Positions 16,246 to 25,654 of a stretch of DNA of 64,000 nucleotides are shown one piece after another (the stretch's first letter is position 1; every line of letters starts with the position of its first letter). Position numbers and translations under genes: made by a program. The stretch lies in the NCBI GenBank assembly GCA_015075545.1, contig JABTUC010000002.1:248001-312000 (forward strand). The letters run 5' to 3'. Source of the stretch: Ideonella sp. (GTDB taxonomy: Bacteria; Pseudomonadota; Gammaproteobacteria; Burkholderiales; Burkholderiaceae_C). The notes beneath the pieces are model-generated. The model was not told the origin of the DNA. It ran no database searches and worked only from the letters and a program-made list of their open reading frames with translations.

Positions 16246-19230
16246 TCAGTCGTTGCCAGCCAGCAGCGACGCGTTGCCGCCGGCCGCCGCGGTGTTGATG
16301 GTCAGCGTCTGCTCGGCGCAGAAGCGGTAGAGGTAGTGCGGGCCGCCGGCCTTCGGGCCGGTGCCCGACAGGCCCTCGCCGCCGAACGGCTGCACGCCGA
16401 CCACGGCGCCGATCATGTTGCGGTTGACGTAGACGTTGCCGATCGCGGCGCGCTCGGCGATGCGCAGCGCGCGGCTGTCGATGCGCGTCTGGATGCCCAG
16501 CGTCAGGCCGTAGCCGAGGGCGTTGATGCGCGCCACCAGCGCGTCGACCTCGCCGCCCCAGCGCACCACGTGCAGCACCGGGCCGAAAACCTCCTCCTTC
16601 AGCATCTCGACGGCGTCGAGCTCGAACGCCACCGGCGCGATGTGGGTCTGCGCGAAGCGGTCGTCGATCGGCGTGCGGGCGAGCAAGCGAGCGTCGCGTT
16701 CGAGCCGGCGCACGTGGCGCGTGAGGTTGGCGTGGGCCTCGGCGTCGATCACCGGGCCGACATCGGTGGCCAGATCCTCGGGCGCGCCGACGCGCAGCTC
16801 GGCCATCGCGCCGGCGAGCATCTCGACGAGCGGCGTGGCGATGCCTTCGTGCACGCACAGCAGCCGCAGCGCCGAGCAGCGCTGGCCGGCCGAGCGGAAA
16901 GCACTCTGCACCACCGCGTCAACCACCTGCTCGGGCAGCGCGGTGGAGTCGACGATCATCGCGTTCAAGCCGCCGGTCTCGGCAATGAGCGGCACGATCG
17001 GGCCGTCGGAGGTGGCCAGCGTGCGCTGGATGATCTTGGCCACCTGCGTCGAGCCGGTGAAGCACACGCCGGCGGCCAGCGGGTGCGCCACCAGCGCGGC
17101 GCCCACCGTCTCGCCGGGCCCGTGCAGCAGCGCCAGCGCGTCGCGCGGCACGCCCGCTTCGTGCAGCAGATCGACGAAGGCCGCGGCGACGCCGGGCGTC
17201 TGCTCGGCGGGCTTGGCGGCCACCGCGTTGCCGGCGACGAGTGCGGCCACCACCTGGCCGGCGAAGATCGCCAGCGGAAAGTTCCACGGCGAGATGCAGA
17301 CGAACACGCCGCGGCCGTGCAGCCGCAGCTCGTTGCTCTCGCCGGTGGGGCCGGGCAGCGTCTGCGGCGCCAGCCGTGTGCGCGCCTGCAGCGCGTAGTA
17401 GCGGCAGAAGTCGATCGCCTCGCGCACCTCGGAAACGCAATCGCCCCAGGTCTTGCGGCCCTCGCGCACCAGCAGCGCGCAGAACGCGGGCAGCCTCGCC
17501 TCGAGCCGCTCGGCGGCGCGCTCGAGCAGCGCTGCGCGCTCGGCCACCGGCAGCGCGTTCCAGGCCGGCCAGCCGCTGCGCAGGCGCCGCATCGCGGCGT
17601 CGACCTGCGCAGGGTCGGTCTCCGGCACCACGGGCACGCTCGCGTGCTGCCACGCCGCCAGCAGCGGCTCGCGCTGCGGCGCGCACGCGAGGTCGACCCC
17701 CGGCGGGTTGCGCCGAGCGGGGCCGTAGAGGTCGCGTGGCAAGGGCTGGCCGCTGCCCGCCACCGCGTGCAGCGGCGAGCGCAGCAGTTCGTCCACCGGC
17801 ACCGCGGCGTCGGCGAGCTGGTGGACGAACGACGAATTGGCGCCGTTCTCGAGCAGGCGCCGCACCAGGTAGGCGAGCAGGTCGCGGTGCTCGCCCACCG
17901 GCGCGTAGATGCGCAGCCTCAACCCGGGCAGCGTGGCGAGCACCTCGCGATAGACCCCCTCGCCCATGCCGTGCAGCCGCTGCATCTCGAAGCGCGCCTT
18001 GCTCCCGCGCGCCATCTGCACGATGGCCGCGATCGTGCCGGCGTTGTGGGTGGCGAACTGCGGCACGATCACCGCGTCGTGATCGATCAGCGCGCGTGCC
18101 GCCGCGAGGTAGGCGATGTCGGTGTGCTGTTTGTGGGTGAACACCGGGTAGCCTTCGAGGCCCAGCTCCTGCGCGCGCTTGATCTCGCCGTCCCAGTACG
18201 CGCCCTTGACCAGCCGCACCATGAACTGCAGTTGCCGCGCGCGCGCGATGCGCGCCACCTCGTCGATCACCTCGATCACGCGGCCCTGGTAGGCCTGCAC
18301 CGCGAGCCCGAAGCCGCCCCAGCGCGGCGCCTGCTGCTGCACATGGGCGGCCAGCGCATCGAACACCTGCAGCGAGAGCTCGAGCCGGTCGCTCTCCTCG
18401 GCATCGATCGTCAGGTTGATGCCCGCGCTGGCTGCCAGCTCGAGCAGCGGCCTCAGCCGCGGCACCAGCTCGGCCACGATGCGCGCGTGTTGCGCGTCTT
18501 CGTAGCGCGGGTGCAGCGCCGACAGCTTGATCGAGATGCCGTCGCGCCCGAGCGCGCCGTCGCTGCCTTCGGGGGCTTCCTGCCGCGCGACGATGGCGCG
18601 GATCGCCTGGTCGTAGGCGGCGAGGTAGCGCAGCGCGTCGCGCTCGCTGCGCGCGCCCTCGCCGAGCATGTCGAACGAGTAGCGCAGCCGCGGCTGCTCG
18701 CGCCGCTGCGCGGCGGCCTCGTCGAGCGCCTCGTCGATGTGGCGGCCGAGCACGAACTGCCGGCCCAGCAGCTGGATCGCGCGCACGGTGGCGGCCACCA
18801 CCGTGCGCGCGCCCAGGCGTTCGAACAGGCCCGGCGGCTCGCCGACGTCGGGCAGCCAGCGCTTGGCCAGCCCGATCGCGCTGGCCGACAAGGTGGCCAG
18901 CAGCCGGTGCGGCGAGTCGCCGTCGTCGCCGGCGAAGTCGGCGCGGCCGAGCTGGTCGGCCGTCAGCGCGATCGCCGTCTCGGCGTCGGGCACGCGCAGC
19001 AGCGCCTCCGCCAGCCGCATCAGCGCGAGGCCCTCGGCGCTGCTGATCGGGTACTCGCGCAGCAGCGATTCGAGCGCCCAGAACGGCGCGGGCTTGTCAC
19101 GCACCGCCTGCACCCACGGCGTTGCCTGCGCCGCCGCCGCTGGCCAGTCGAGCCGGCCCGACAGCGAGCGCAGCAGGGCGTCGACGAGCGGCGGTTCGTC
19201 GCGGTAGGGCGGGGGCAGGCGCGGCGTCAT
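16246..19230 (-). CDS. putA: Bifunctional proline dehydrogenase / P5C dehydrogenase PutA
   Basis: Two-step proline catabolism: FAD-dependent oxidation of proline to pyrroline-5-carboxylate, then NAD-dependent oxidation to glutamate. The 994-residue protein contains the PRODH barrel at about 100-430 (ISIKLSALHPRYEDA, VRLVKGAYWDGEIKRAQ, RRLLENGANSSFVH) and the aldehyde dehydrogenase at about 500-960 (FVCISPWNFPLAIF, ETGGLNAMIVD, catalytic Cys near residue 785 in AGQRCSALRLL). The N-terminal ribbon-helix-helix DNA-binding domain of E. coli PutA is absent, so this is the short, non-autoregulatory form. Start ATG at 19230 gives MTPRLPPPYRDEP; upstream in-frame sequence is Cys/Arg-rich and unlikely to be coding. 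Confidence 0.95.
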   Translation of the reverse strand: MTPRLPPPYRDEPPLVDALLRSLSGRLDWPAAAAQATPWVQAVRDKPAPFWALESLLREYPISSAEGLALMRLAEALLRVPDAETAIALTADQLGRADFAGDDGDSPHRLLATLSASAIGLAKRWLPDVGEPPGLFERLGARTVVAATVRAIQLLGRQFVLGRHIDEALDEAAAQRREQPRLRYSFDMLGEGARSERDALRYLAAYDQAIRAIVARQEAPEGSDGALGRDGISIKLSALHPRYEDAQHARIVAELVPRLRPLLELAASAGINLTIDAEESDRLELSLQVFDALAAHVQQQAPRWGGFGLAVQAYQGRVIEVIDEVARIARARQLQFMVRLVKGAYWDGEIKRAQELGLEGYPVFTHKQHTDIAYLAAARALIDHDAVIVPQFATHNAGTIAAIVQMARGSKARFEMQRLHGMGEGVYREVLATLPGLRLRIYAPVGEHRDLLAYLVRRLLENGANSSFVHQLADAAVPVDELLRSPLHAVAGSGQPLPRDLYGPARRNPPGVDLACAPQREPLLAAWQHASVPVVPETDPAQVDAAMRRLRSGWPAWNALPVAERAALLERAAERLEARLPAFCALLVREGRKTWGDCVSEVREAIDFCRYYALQARTRLAPQTLPGPTGESNELRLHGRGVFVCISPWNFPLAIFAGQVVAALVAGNAVAAKPAEQTPGVAAAFVDLLHEAGVPRDALALLHGPGETVGAALVAHPLAAGVCFTGSTQVAKIIQRTLATSDGPIVPLIAETGGLNAMIVDSTALPEQVVDAVVQSAFRSAGQRCSALRLLCVHEGIATPLVEMLAGAMAELRVGAPEDLATDVGPVIDAEAHANLTRHVRRLERDARLLARTPIDDRFAQTHIAPVAFELDAVEMLKEEVFGPVLHVVRWGGEVDALVARINALGYGLTLGIQTRIDSRALRIAERAAIGNVYVNRNMIGAVVGVQPFGGEGLSGTGPKAGGPHYLYRFCAEQTLTINTAAAGGNASLLAGND

Positions 19231-19331
19231 CGGGGGTCTCGGCCTCTCGGGCAAACGTTGCGCCCATTGTGCGATGGTGGCGTCGCGATCCGCGAAGCCG
19301 CACGACATGGCAGCGCGCGCCGCGGCGCGAC

Positions 19332-19391
19332 GGCACGGGCACTGTGGCACGGACACGGCGGCACAGGCACAGCGCCTGCGGCACACGGCAC
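19332..19391. repeat. Cluster of seven GGCAC repeats upstream of putA
   Basis: Seven copies of GGCAC fall within 60 bases (starting at 19332, 19338, 19346, 19360, 19366, 19380 and 19387), separated by 1 to 10 bases. They lie in the 196-base gap between the first amidase gene and the putA start, 100-160 bases upstream of putA. Spacing is irregular, so this is either a cluster of protein-binding sites or simple-sequence expansion. Confidence 0.5.
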
Positions 19392-19426
19392 CGCAGCTCA
19401 CGAGACGCGCCGCCGGCACCGCGCCG

Positions 19427-20872
19427 TCAGGGCTCGGGAGGTCGCCGTGCGAGCAACTCGCCGATCAACGCCTCGTAGCCTGCGGCGAGTCGCAGCAGCG
19501 CGGCGTCGCCGTGCGGCCGGCCGATCAGTTGCAGGCCCATCGGCAAGCGCCCCGCGGCGTCGAAGCCCGCGGGCACGCTGATCGCCGGCAACCCGGCGAA
19601 GGTGGCGTACAGCGTCGTCTCCATCCAGCGATGGTAGGTGTCCATCGTGCGCCCGGCGATCTGCCGCGGCCAGGGCTGCTCGATCGCGAACGGCCACGCC
19701 TGCGCCACCGGCAGTGCCAGCGCATCGAAGCGCTGCAGGTGCCCGAGCATCCGCGCATGGAAGCGCGTGCGCATTTCGCTGGCGCGCATGAATTCCGTCG
19801 CGGTGAGCGTCTGCGCCTGGTCGTGCTCCCACAGCGCCTCGGGTTTGATCTGCTCGCGCGTCGCGCCGGGCAGCGCGAGCGCGGCGGCTATGCGCGGCGC
19901 CACCAGCACGCGCCGCCACGACAGCCAGGCCTGCCACACGCGATCGAGGTCGACGCCGAGACTGGATAGCGGCTCGACGACCGCACCGGCATCGGCCATG
20001 CGTTGCAGCGCCTGCTCGCACACGGCGGCGATGCCGGGTTCGAGTGCCAGGTGACCGCCGAGGTCGCCGAGCCAGGCGATGCGCGTGCCGCGCAGCGACG
20101 GCGGCTCGTTCGGCACGAAGTCGTGCGGGCCCTCGGCGATCGACAACGGCACCCGCGGGTCGTACCCGGCCTGGATCGACAGCAGCGCGGCGAGGTCGCG
20201 CACGCTGCGCGCCATCGGCCCTTCGGTGCCGAGCTGGTCGATCCACACGTCGGCGGTCGGCCACTTCGGCACGCGGCCCTGGCTCGGCCTGAAGCCGAAC
20301 ACGTGGTTCCAGCCCGCCGGGTTGCGCAGACTGCCCATGAAGTCGGAGCCGTCGGCCAGCGGCAGCAGGCGCTGCGCCAGGCACACCGCGGCGCCGCCGC
20401 TCGAGCCGCCCGCGCTCACCGCGGGATCCCAGGCGTTGGCCGTCACACCGAACAGGCTGTTGTAGGTGTGCGAGCCGAGGCCGAACTCGGGCATGTTGGT
20501 CTTGCCGATCACGATGCAGCCGGCAGCCTTCATGCGCTGCGTCATCAGGCCGTCGGCGCGTGCGACCGGGTCCTTCATCAGTGCGCTGCCTTGCGTGGTG
20601 GGGAAGCCCGCCGCATTGGCCGCGTCCTTGATCGCCTGCGGTATGCCGTGCAGGAAGCCGCGGCTGGCGCCGCGTGCCAGCTCGTCGTCGCGCTCGCGCG
20701 CCTGCGCGAGCAGCGCGTCGTCGCCCGCCAGGTTGACGATCGCGTTGAGCTTCGGGTTCAGGCGGTGGATGCGCGCCAGGTAGGCGCGCATCACGTCGAC
20801 GCACGACACCTCGCGCGCCTGGATCGCGGCCGACAGCGCATGCGCGTCGAGGTCGGTGATCGAATCGCTCAC
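19427..20872 (-). CDS. Amidase-signature hydrolase 1
   Basis: A 481-residue amidase-signature enzyme (Ser-cisSer-Lys triad) that hydrolyses a carboxamide to acid and amine. Catalytic Lys is K82 in GIPQAIKDAANAAG; the Gly/Ser loop is SAGGSSGGAAV; the nucleophile loop reads DGSDFMGSLRNPAGW, the variant in which GTDxxGS is replaced by GSDFMGS, seen in a large Burkholderiales subgroup. C-terminal ISVPAGFDAAGRLPMGLQL is typical. It is not GatA: there is no GatB/GatC and the loop differs. Third in a run of three consecutive amidase genes on the minus strand, 85 bases after the second. Substrate unknown; context suggests amides or peptides. Confidence 0.88.
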   Translation of the reverse strand: MSDSITDLDAHALSAAIQAREVSCVDVMRAYLARIHRLNPKLNAIVNLAGDDALLAQARERDDELARGASRGFLHGIPQAIKDAANAAGFPTTQGSALMKDPVARADGLMTQRMKAAGCIVIGKTNMPEFGLGSHTYNSLFGVTANAWDPAVSAGGSSGGAAVCLAQRLLPLADGSDFMGSLRNPAGWNHVFGFRPSQGRVPKWPTADVWIDQLGTEGPMARSVRDLAALLSIQAGYDPRVPLSIAEGPHDFVPNEPPSLRGTRIAWLGDLGGHLALEPGIAAVCEQALQRMADAGAVVEPLSSLGVDLDRVWQAWLSWRRVLVAPRIAAALALPGATREQIKPEALWEHDQAQTLTATEFMRASEMRTRFHARMLGHLQRFDALALPVAQAWPFAIEQPWPRQIAGRTMDTYHRWMETTLYATFAGLPAISVPAGFDAAGRLPMGLQLIGRPHGDAALLRLAAGYEALIGELLARRPPEP

Positions 20873-20957
20873 CAGACGACCTCGGCATCGCGCGCCGCGG
20901 CACGAGTCGGCGGCCGCGAACGAGCCCTTCCGACATCGGGCACGGCGGCGCGCGGCT

Positions 20958-22457
20958 TCACGGCAGTGCCGGCGCGATGCGCGGTGGCGACGGCACCGCG
21001 GCGTCCCATTGCGCGGCCACCTGCAGCAGCAGGGCGTCGGCGCCGAACGGCGCGGTCAGCAGCGCGCCGATCGGCAGCCCGGCCGGCGAAAGCGCCACCG
21101 GCAGCGAGATCGACGGCGCGCCGGTGGCGTTGGCCAGCGGCGTGAACGGCGTGTAGCGCCACAGGCCCTCGGGGCCGAGCCGGTAGTCGATGAAGTCGGG
21201 GTTGCCCATCGCGAAGCGCCCCAGCGTGGCCGGCGGCTCGGCCAGCGTCGGCGTCAGCAGCAGGTCGAAGCGCTCGTGGAATGCGGCCATCTGGCGGCCG
21301 AGCCGGTGCAGCGCGTCGATCGCGCGCAGGTAGTCGATGCCCGAGATCTCGCGGCCGACGCGCCACGCGCCTCGCACCACCGGTTCGAGCGCGGCCTCGT
21401 CGAGCGCGCGGCCGCGCTGCGCGCCGAGCGCGTCGAGCAGCATCGCGGTGCCGGTGGCGACCAGTTGCATCACCGGCCGCACGACGTCGAGCGTCGCGAA
21501 GCCGGGCCGTGCCGGCTCGACCGTGTGCCCGAGGCCCTGCAGCGCGCGCGCGAAGGCGTCGACCGCCGCCGCCACCTCGGGGTGCACCGCATCGCCTTCG
21601 AAGAAGCTGTTGCACAGCGCGATGCGCAGGCGCTGCGGCGGCGTGCCCAACAAGCCGGCGAAGCTCGGCGGGCGCGGCGGCGCGGCGTACGGTGCGCCGG
21701 GGTCGGCGCCCGCGGTGGCGTCGAGCGCCAGCGCGCAGTCGCGCACGCTGCGCGTCAACACGTGGTCGATCGCCATGCCGCCCCAGCCCTCGCCGACCAG
21801 CGGCCCGGCGGGCATCAGCCCGCGCGTGGGCTTGAGGCCGATCAGGCCGCAGGCAGAGGCCGGGATGCGGATCGAGCCGGCGCCGTCGTTGGCGTGCGCG
21901 ATCGTCACCATGCCTGAGGCGGTGGCCGCGCCGGCGCCGCCGCTGGAGCCGCCGGCCGAGTGATCGGGCTGCCAGGGGTTGCGCGTGGGCCCGCCGTAGG
22001 CCAGCGCCTCGGTGCTCGCGCTGATGCCCATCTCGGGCGTCGTGGTGCGGCCGAAGGCGACGAAGCCGGCGGCGGCGTAGCGCTCGGCCAGCGCGCCGTC
22101 GAGCGCCCACTCGATGCCGTGCGGCCCGAGCGCGCGCGAGCCCAGGCGCGACGGCAGGTCGCGCTGCGCGACGGCCGGCCCGAGATCCTTGAACAGCAGC
22201 GGCACGCCGAAGAACGGCCGCGCGCGCAGCAGCGCGTCGCGAGCCGCATCGTCGCGGCAGCGCGCGAGCTCGGCGTCGAGCGCCTGGGCGCGCGCCTGGC
22301 CGAGGTCGGGCCGCAGCAGGCACACCGCGTTGAGCCTCGGGTTCATCGCATCGACGTCGGCCAGCGTGCGCTGCAGTGCCTGCACCGTGCTGCACTCGCC
22401 GCGGACGATCGCGCCGGCCAGCGCGTGCGCGTCGCCATCGAACCAGGGCCGGGTCAT
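20958..22457 (-). CDS. Amidase-signature hydrolase 2
   Basis: A 499-residue amidase-signature enzyme. Catalytic Lys is K90 in GVPLLFKDLGPAVA; the loop SAGGSSGGAGA and nucleophile motif NDGAGSIRIPASACG are intact. Its body differs strongly from its neighbours; for example LLFKDLGPAVAQRDLPSRLG is typical of the 6-aminohexanoate-cyclic-dimer hydrolase (NylA)-like branch. NylA-type enzymes open cyclic amides, but the substrate here is inferred only from the branch. The ATG at 22457 has GAGG ten bases upstream and gives MTRPWFDGDAHAL; earlier in-frame codons look non-coding. Middle gene of the three-amidase run. Confidence 0.87.
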   Translation of the reverse strand: MTRPWFDGDAHALAGAIVRGECSTVQALQRTLADVDAMNPRLNAVCLLRPDLGQARAQALDAELARCRDDAARDALLRARPFFGVPLLFKDLGPAVAQRDLPSRLGSRALGPHGIEWALDGALAERYAAAGFVAFGRTTTPEMGISASTEALAYGGPTRNPWQPDHSAGGSSGGAGAATASGMVTIAHANDGAGSIRIPASACGLIGLKPTRGLMPAGPLVGEGWGGMAIDHVLTRSVRDCALALDATAGADPGAPYAAPPRPPSFAGLLGTPPQRLRIALCNSFFEGDAVHPEVAAAVDAFARALQGLGHTVEPARPGFATLDVVRPVMQLVATGTAMLLDALGAQRGRALDEAALEPVVRGAWRVGREISGIDYLRAIDALHRLGRQMAAFHERFDLLLTPTLAEPPATLGRFAMGNPDFIDYRLGPEGLWRYTPFTPLANATGAPSISLPVALSPAGLPIGALLTAPFGADALLLQVAAQWDAAVPSPPRIAPALP

Positions 22458-22545
22458 CGCGGGGCCTCGTTGCGGGCGATGGTGCCGGGCTCGCGGCGTG
22501 CCTGGCTGCAGCGGACCGCAACGCACGCGCTCACGACGCCGGCGT

Positions 22546-23997
22546 TCACAACAGCCCCTTCAGCGACGGCCGCGGAATCGGCCGCACCGATTCGTAGGCG
22601 CGCGCCGCGCGCAGCACCAGCGCGTCGCCGAACATCGGGCCGACGAACTGCAGGCCGATCGGCAGCCCGGCCGCGGTCAGCCCGCACGGGATCGTGCACG
22701 CCGGCTGCTGCGTCAGGTTGAACGGGTAGGTGAACGGCGTCCAGCCGAGCATGTTGCCCGGCTCCATCGGCGAGTGGCCCGCGGGCCGCGCGTCGAACGC
22801 AGGCACCGCGACGCTCGGCGTGGCGAGCAGATCGAAGCGCTGCATGAACTGGCGCATGTGCGAGCCGAGCGCGCCGCGTCGCAGGTGCAGGCGCTGCACC
22901 TCGAGCGCGCTGATCTTCGAGCCGAGCTCGGCCTGGACCTCGAAGTCGGGGTCGGTGAGCTGCTGCTGCTCGGGGCTCAGCGTGTTCCACAGCGTCCACG
23001 CGCCCGAGAACCACAGCCCGCAGGTGATCTCGAGCGGATCCTCGATGCCGGGGTCGACGGCCTCGACGTGCGCGCCGAGCGCACGCAGTTCGTCGACCGC
23101 CTGCGCGCACGCGGTCGCGATCTCGGGGTGCACGTTCTTCGCGTAGCCGAGCGCCGGCGACCAGGCGATGCGCAGGCCGCGGATGCCGTCGTCGAGCCCC
23201 ACCGCGTAGTCGCGCGCGTCGTACTGCAGCGAGGTCCAGTCGCGCGCGTCGGGCTGCGCCAGCACGGTCAGCATCAGCGCGGCGTCGCGCACGCTCATCG
23301 CGTGCGGCCCGAGGTGCGCGACGGTGCCGAACGGCGACAGCGGGTACGCCGGCACGCGGCCGAAGCTCGGCTTCAAGCCGAAGTTGCCGCAGAACGCCGA
23401 CGGGATGCGCACGCTGCCGGCGCCGTCGGTGCCCACCGACAGCGGCCCCATGCCTGCGGCCACCGCCGCCGCGGTGCCACCCGACGAGCCGCCCGGGGTC
23501 TTGCTCGCATCCCACGGGTTGCGCGTGATGCCGGTGCGCGGCGAGTTGGTCTCGCCCTTGCAGCCGAACTCCGGCGTGCTCGTCTTGCCCAGCAGCACGG
23601 CGCCGGCCTCGCGCAGCCGCGCGGTGGCCGGGGCGTCGGTGTCCCATGGCTGGTTGGCGTCGACGGTGCGGCTGCCGCGCAGCGTCGGCCAACCCTTGGT
23701 GAGGATCAGGTCCTTGATCGACGTAGGCACGCCGTCGAGCGCGCCCGCCGGCTCGCCGCGCTGCCAGCGCGCCTCGCTGGCGCGTGCGCTGGCCAGCGCC
23801 TCGTCGGGAGCGACGTGGCAGTACGCCAGCAGCTTGGGGTTCAGGCGGTCGATGCGTGCGAGCACGGCCTGCGTCGCCTCGACCGGCGAGGCCTGCTTCG
23901 AGCGGTACATCGCCAGCAGCTCGGTCGCGGTGCATTGGGTGAGGTCGCTGGGTGACAAGGGGGAGCCTCCGGCGGGGTCGGACTCTGCGGTCGACAT
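22546..23997 (-). CDS. Amidase-signature hydrolase 3
   Basis: A 483-residue amidase-signature enzyme with K95 in GVPTSIKDLILTKG, the loop TPGGSSGGTAAAVAAG and the nucleophile motif GTDGAGSVRIPSAFCGNFG, the classic GTDxxGS form. Overall it resembles aryl-acylamidase or GatA-like AtzF/indoleacetamide-type amidases. Two adjacent ATGs (24000 and 23997) follow a GAGGAAG ribosome site; the second has better spacing. It heads the amidase run and is divergent from the first M81 peptidase gene, with 121 bases between the starts. Together with the other two amidases this makes three clearly non-identical paralogues, so recent tandem duplication is unlikely. Confidence 0.87.
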   Translation of the reverse strand: MSTAESDPAGGSPLSPSDLTQCTATELLAMYRSKQASPVEATQAVLARIDRLNPKLLAYCHVAPDEALASARASEARWQRGEPAGALDGVPTSIKDLILTKGWPTLRGSRTVDANQPWDTDAPATARLREAGAVLLGKTSTPEFGCKGETNSPRTGITRNPWDASKTPGGSSGGTAAAVAAGMGPLSVGTDGAGSVRIPSAFCGNFGLKPSFGRVPAYPLSPFGTVAHLGPHAMSVRDAALMLTVLAQPDARDWTSLQYDARDYAVGLDDGIRGLRIAWSPALGYAKNVHPEIATACAQAVDELRALGAHVEAVDPGIEDPLEITCGLWFSGAWTLWNTLSPEQQQLTDPDFEVQAELGSKISALEVQRLHLRRGALGSHMRQFMQRFDLLATPSVAVPAFDARPAGHSPMEPGNMLGWTPFTYPFNLTQQPACTIPCGLTAAGLPIGLQFVGPMFGDALVLRAARAYESVRPIPRPSLKGLL

Positions 23998-24118
23998 CAT
24001 CTTCCTCGCAACCCGGCCTCGGCGTGCCGCGGGATTGCCCGCACGCTCGGTCACAGCCCCAGGCGCACCATGCCTTCCGCGCTGCGGCATGATCGCGCGT
24101 CGACCGCAGGAGGCCTCG

Positions 24119-25609
24119 ATGAAACTGGTGATCGCCCAGATGAAGCACGAGACCAACACCTTCTCGCCGGTGCCCACGCCGCTGGCGCGTTTCGCGCGCA
24201 ACGGCGGCGCGCCGCCCGAGGGTGACGCGGCGATCGCCGCCTACCGCGGCACGGGCTCGGCGATCGCCGCGTTCATCGAGCTGGCCGAGGCTGCCGGTGC
24301 CAGCGTGACGGTGCCGATCGCCGCCTCGGCGTGGCCGAGCGGGCCGGTGCACGACACCGCGTTCGAGCACATCGCCTCGCGCATCGTCGAGGCGGTGGCC
24401 GCCGGCTGCGACGGCGTGCTGCTCGACCTGCACGGTGCGATGGTGACCGAGCGCTTCGACGACGGCGAGGGCGAGCTGTTGCGCCGCATCCGGGCCGCGG
24501 CGCCGGGCATCCCGATCGGCGTGGCGCTCGACATGCACACCAACCTCTACGACGCGATGGGCGAGCACGCCGACGTGCTCGCCGGCTACCAGACCTACCC
24601 GCACGTCGACATGCACGAAACCGGCTTGCGCGCCGGGCGTGCGTTGCTGGCGCAGCTTGGCGGCCGAGCACGGCCCACCATGGCGTGGGGCCGCCAGCCG
24701 ATGCTGCCGCACGTGATGCGGCAAGGCACCGACGACTCGCCCAACCGCGAGCTGCAGGCGCGCTGCCGAGAGATGGAGGCGCAAGGCGCCTTGTGTGCCA
24801 GCGTGTTCGTCGGTTTCCCGAACGCCGACATCGAGTACGGCGGCCTGTCGGCGGTGGTGGTGACCGACAACGACGCCGCGCTGGCGCGCCGCCTGTGCGA
24901 CGAGCTGCTCGAGCGCGCGTGGTCGGCCAGGGCGCAGTTCGTCTACAGGCCCGAGCCACTGGCGCAGTCGATGGCCCGTGCGCAGTCGCTGGCAGCGGCC
25001 AGGCCCGCCGGCGCCGGTCCGGTCGTGCTGCTCGACCACAGCGACAACTGCGCCTCGGGCGGCACCATGGACACCATGACCGTGCTCGGCGCGATGCTCG
25101 ACGCCGGGCTGCGCGACGCGGCGGCGTTCGCGGTGTTCGACCCGGCTGCGGTGCGGCAACTGATCGCCGCCGGGGTCGGCGCGCAGGTGACGCTGCCGCT
25201 GGGCGGCAAGCTCGACATGCCGGCGCTGCACCTGAAGGGCGAACCGCGCACCGTGAGTGGCCGCGTCAGGCTGATCTGCGACGGCGGCTACCGCAACCTG
25301 GGGCCGATGGGGCGCGGCGAGGCGAACTCGATGGGCCCGACCGTGGTGCTCGACACCGGCGGCGTCGAGATCGTGGTGATCTCCAACCACGTCGAGCCGC
25401 ACGACCTGGCGGCGTTCACCGCGGTGGGCATCGATCCGCGGCGCAAGCAGTACCTGATGCTGAAGAGCCGCGTGCACTGGCGAGCCGGGCTGAAGGCGCT
25501 CGCGAACGCAGTGGTCGAGTGCAACGGCAGCGGCGTCTGCACGTCGGACTACGCCGCGCTCGGGCTGCGAAGGGTGCGGCGGCCGATCTATCCGCTCGAC
25601 GCCTTGTAG
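24119..25609 (+). CDS. M81-family metallopeptidase (MlrC-like) 1
   Basis: A 496-residue putative zinc peptidase of family M81, named for MlrC (microcystinase C), which cleaves the linear peptide products of microcystin breakdown. Family landmarks are present: QMKHETNTFSPV at the N-terminus, LLDLHGAMVTE, VALDMHTNLYDAM and TYPHVDMHETG (conserved His/Asp groups), then the C-terminal MlrC_C domain with DHSDNCASGGTMDTM and VISNHVEPHD. Strong AGGAGG ribosome site with five-base spacing before ATG 24119. It is the only plus-strand gene between putA and the Lrp gene, and its end converges on the second M81 gene. Natural substrate unknown. Confidence 0.87.
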   Translation: MKLVIAQMKHETNTFSPVPTPLARFARNGGAPPEGDAAIAAYRGTGSAIAAFIELAEAAGASVTVPIAASAWPSGPVHDTAFEHIASRIVEAVAAGCDGVLLDLHGAMVTERFDDGEGELLRRIRAAAPGIPIGVALDMHTNLYDAMGEHADVLAGYQTYPHVDMHETGLRAGRALLAQLGGRARPTMAWGRQPMLPHVMRQGTDDSPNRELQARCREMEAQGALCASVFVGFPNADIEYGGLSAVVVTDNDAALARRLCDELLERAWSARAQFVYRPEPLAQSMARAQSLAAARPAGAGPVVLLDHSDNCASGGTMDTMTVLGAMLDAGLRDAAAFAVFDPAAVRQLIAAGVGAQVTLPLGGKLDMPALHLKGEPRTVSGRVRLICDGGYRNLGPMGRGEANSMGPTVVLDTGGVEIVVISNHVEPHDLAAFTAVGIDPRRKQYLMLKSRVHWRAGLKALANAVVECNGSGVCTSDYAALGLRRVRRPIYPLDAL

Positions 25610-25654
25610 CGCGCGGCGCGGCTCGCCGGCACCGGCTGCGGTGGGGCGGCGGCA

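Noticed and set aside
19332-19391. CRISPR-like repeat array
   Set aside because: Units of five bases with irregular gaps of 1-10 bases are not CRISPR repeats and no cas genes are near.
16336-19581. Open frame of about 1080 codons opposite putA
   Set aside because: Mirror image of PutA codons; no start context, no domain.
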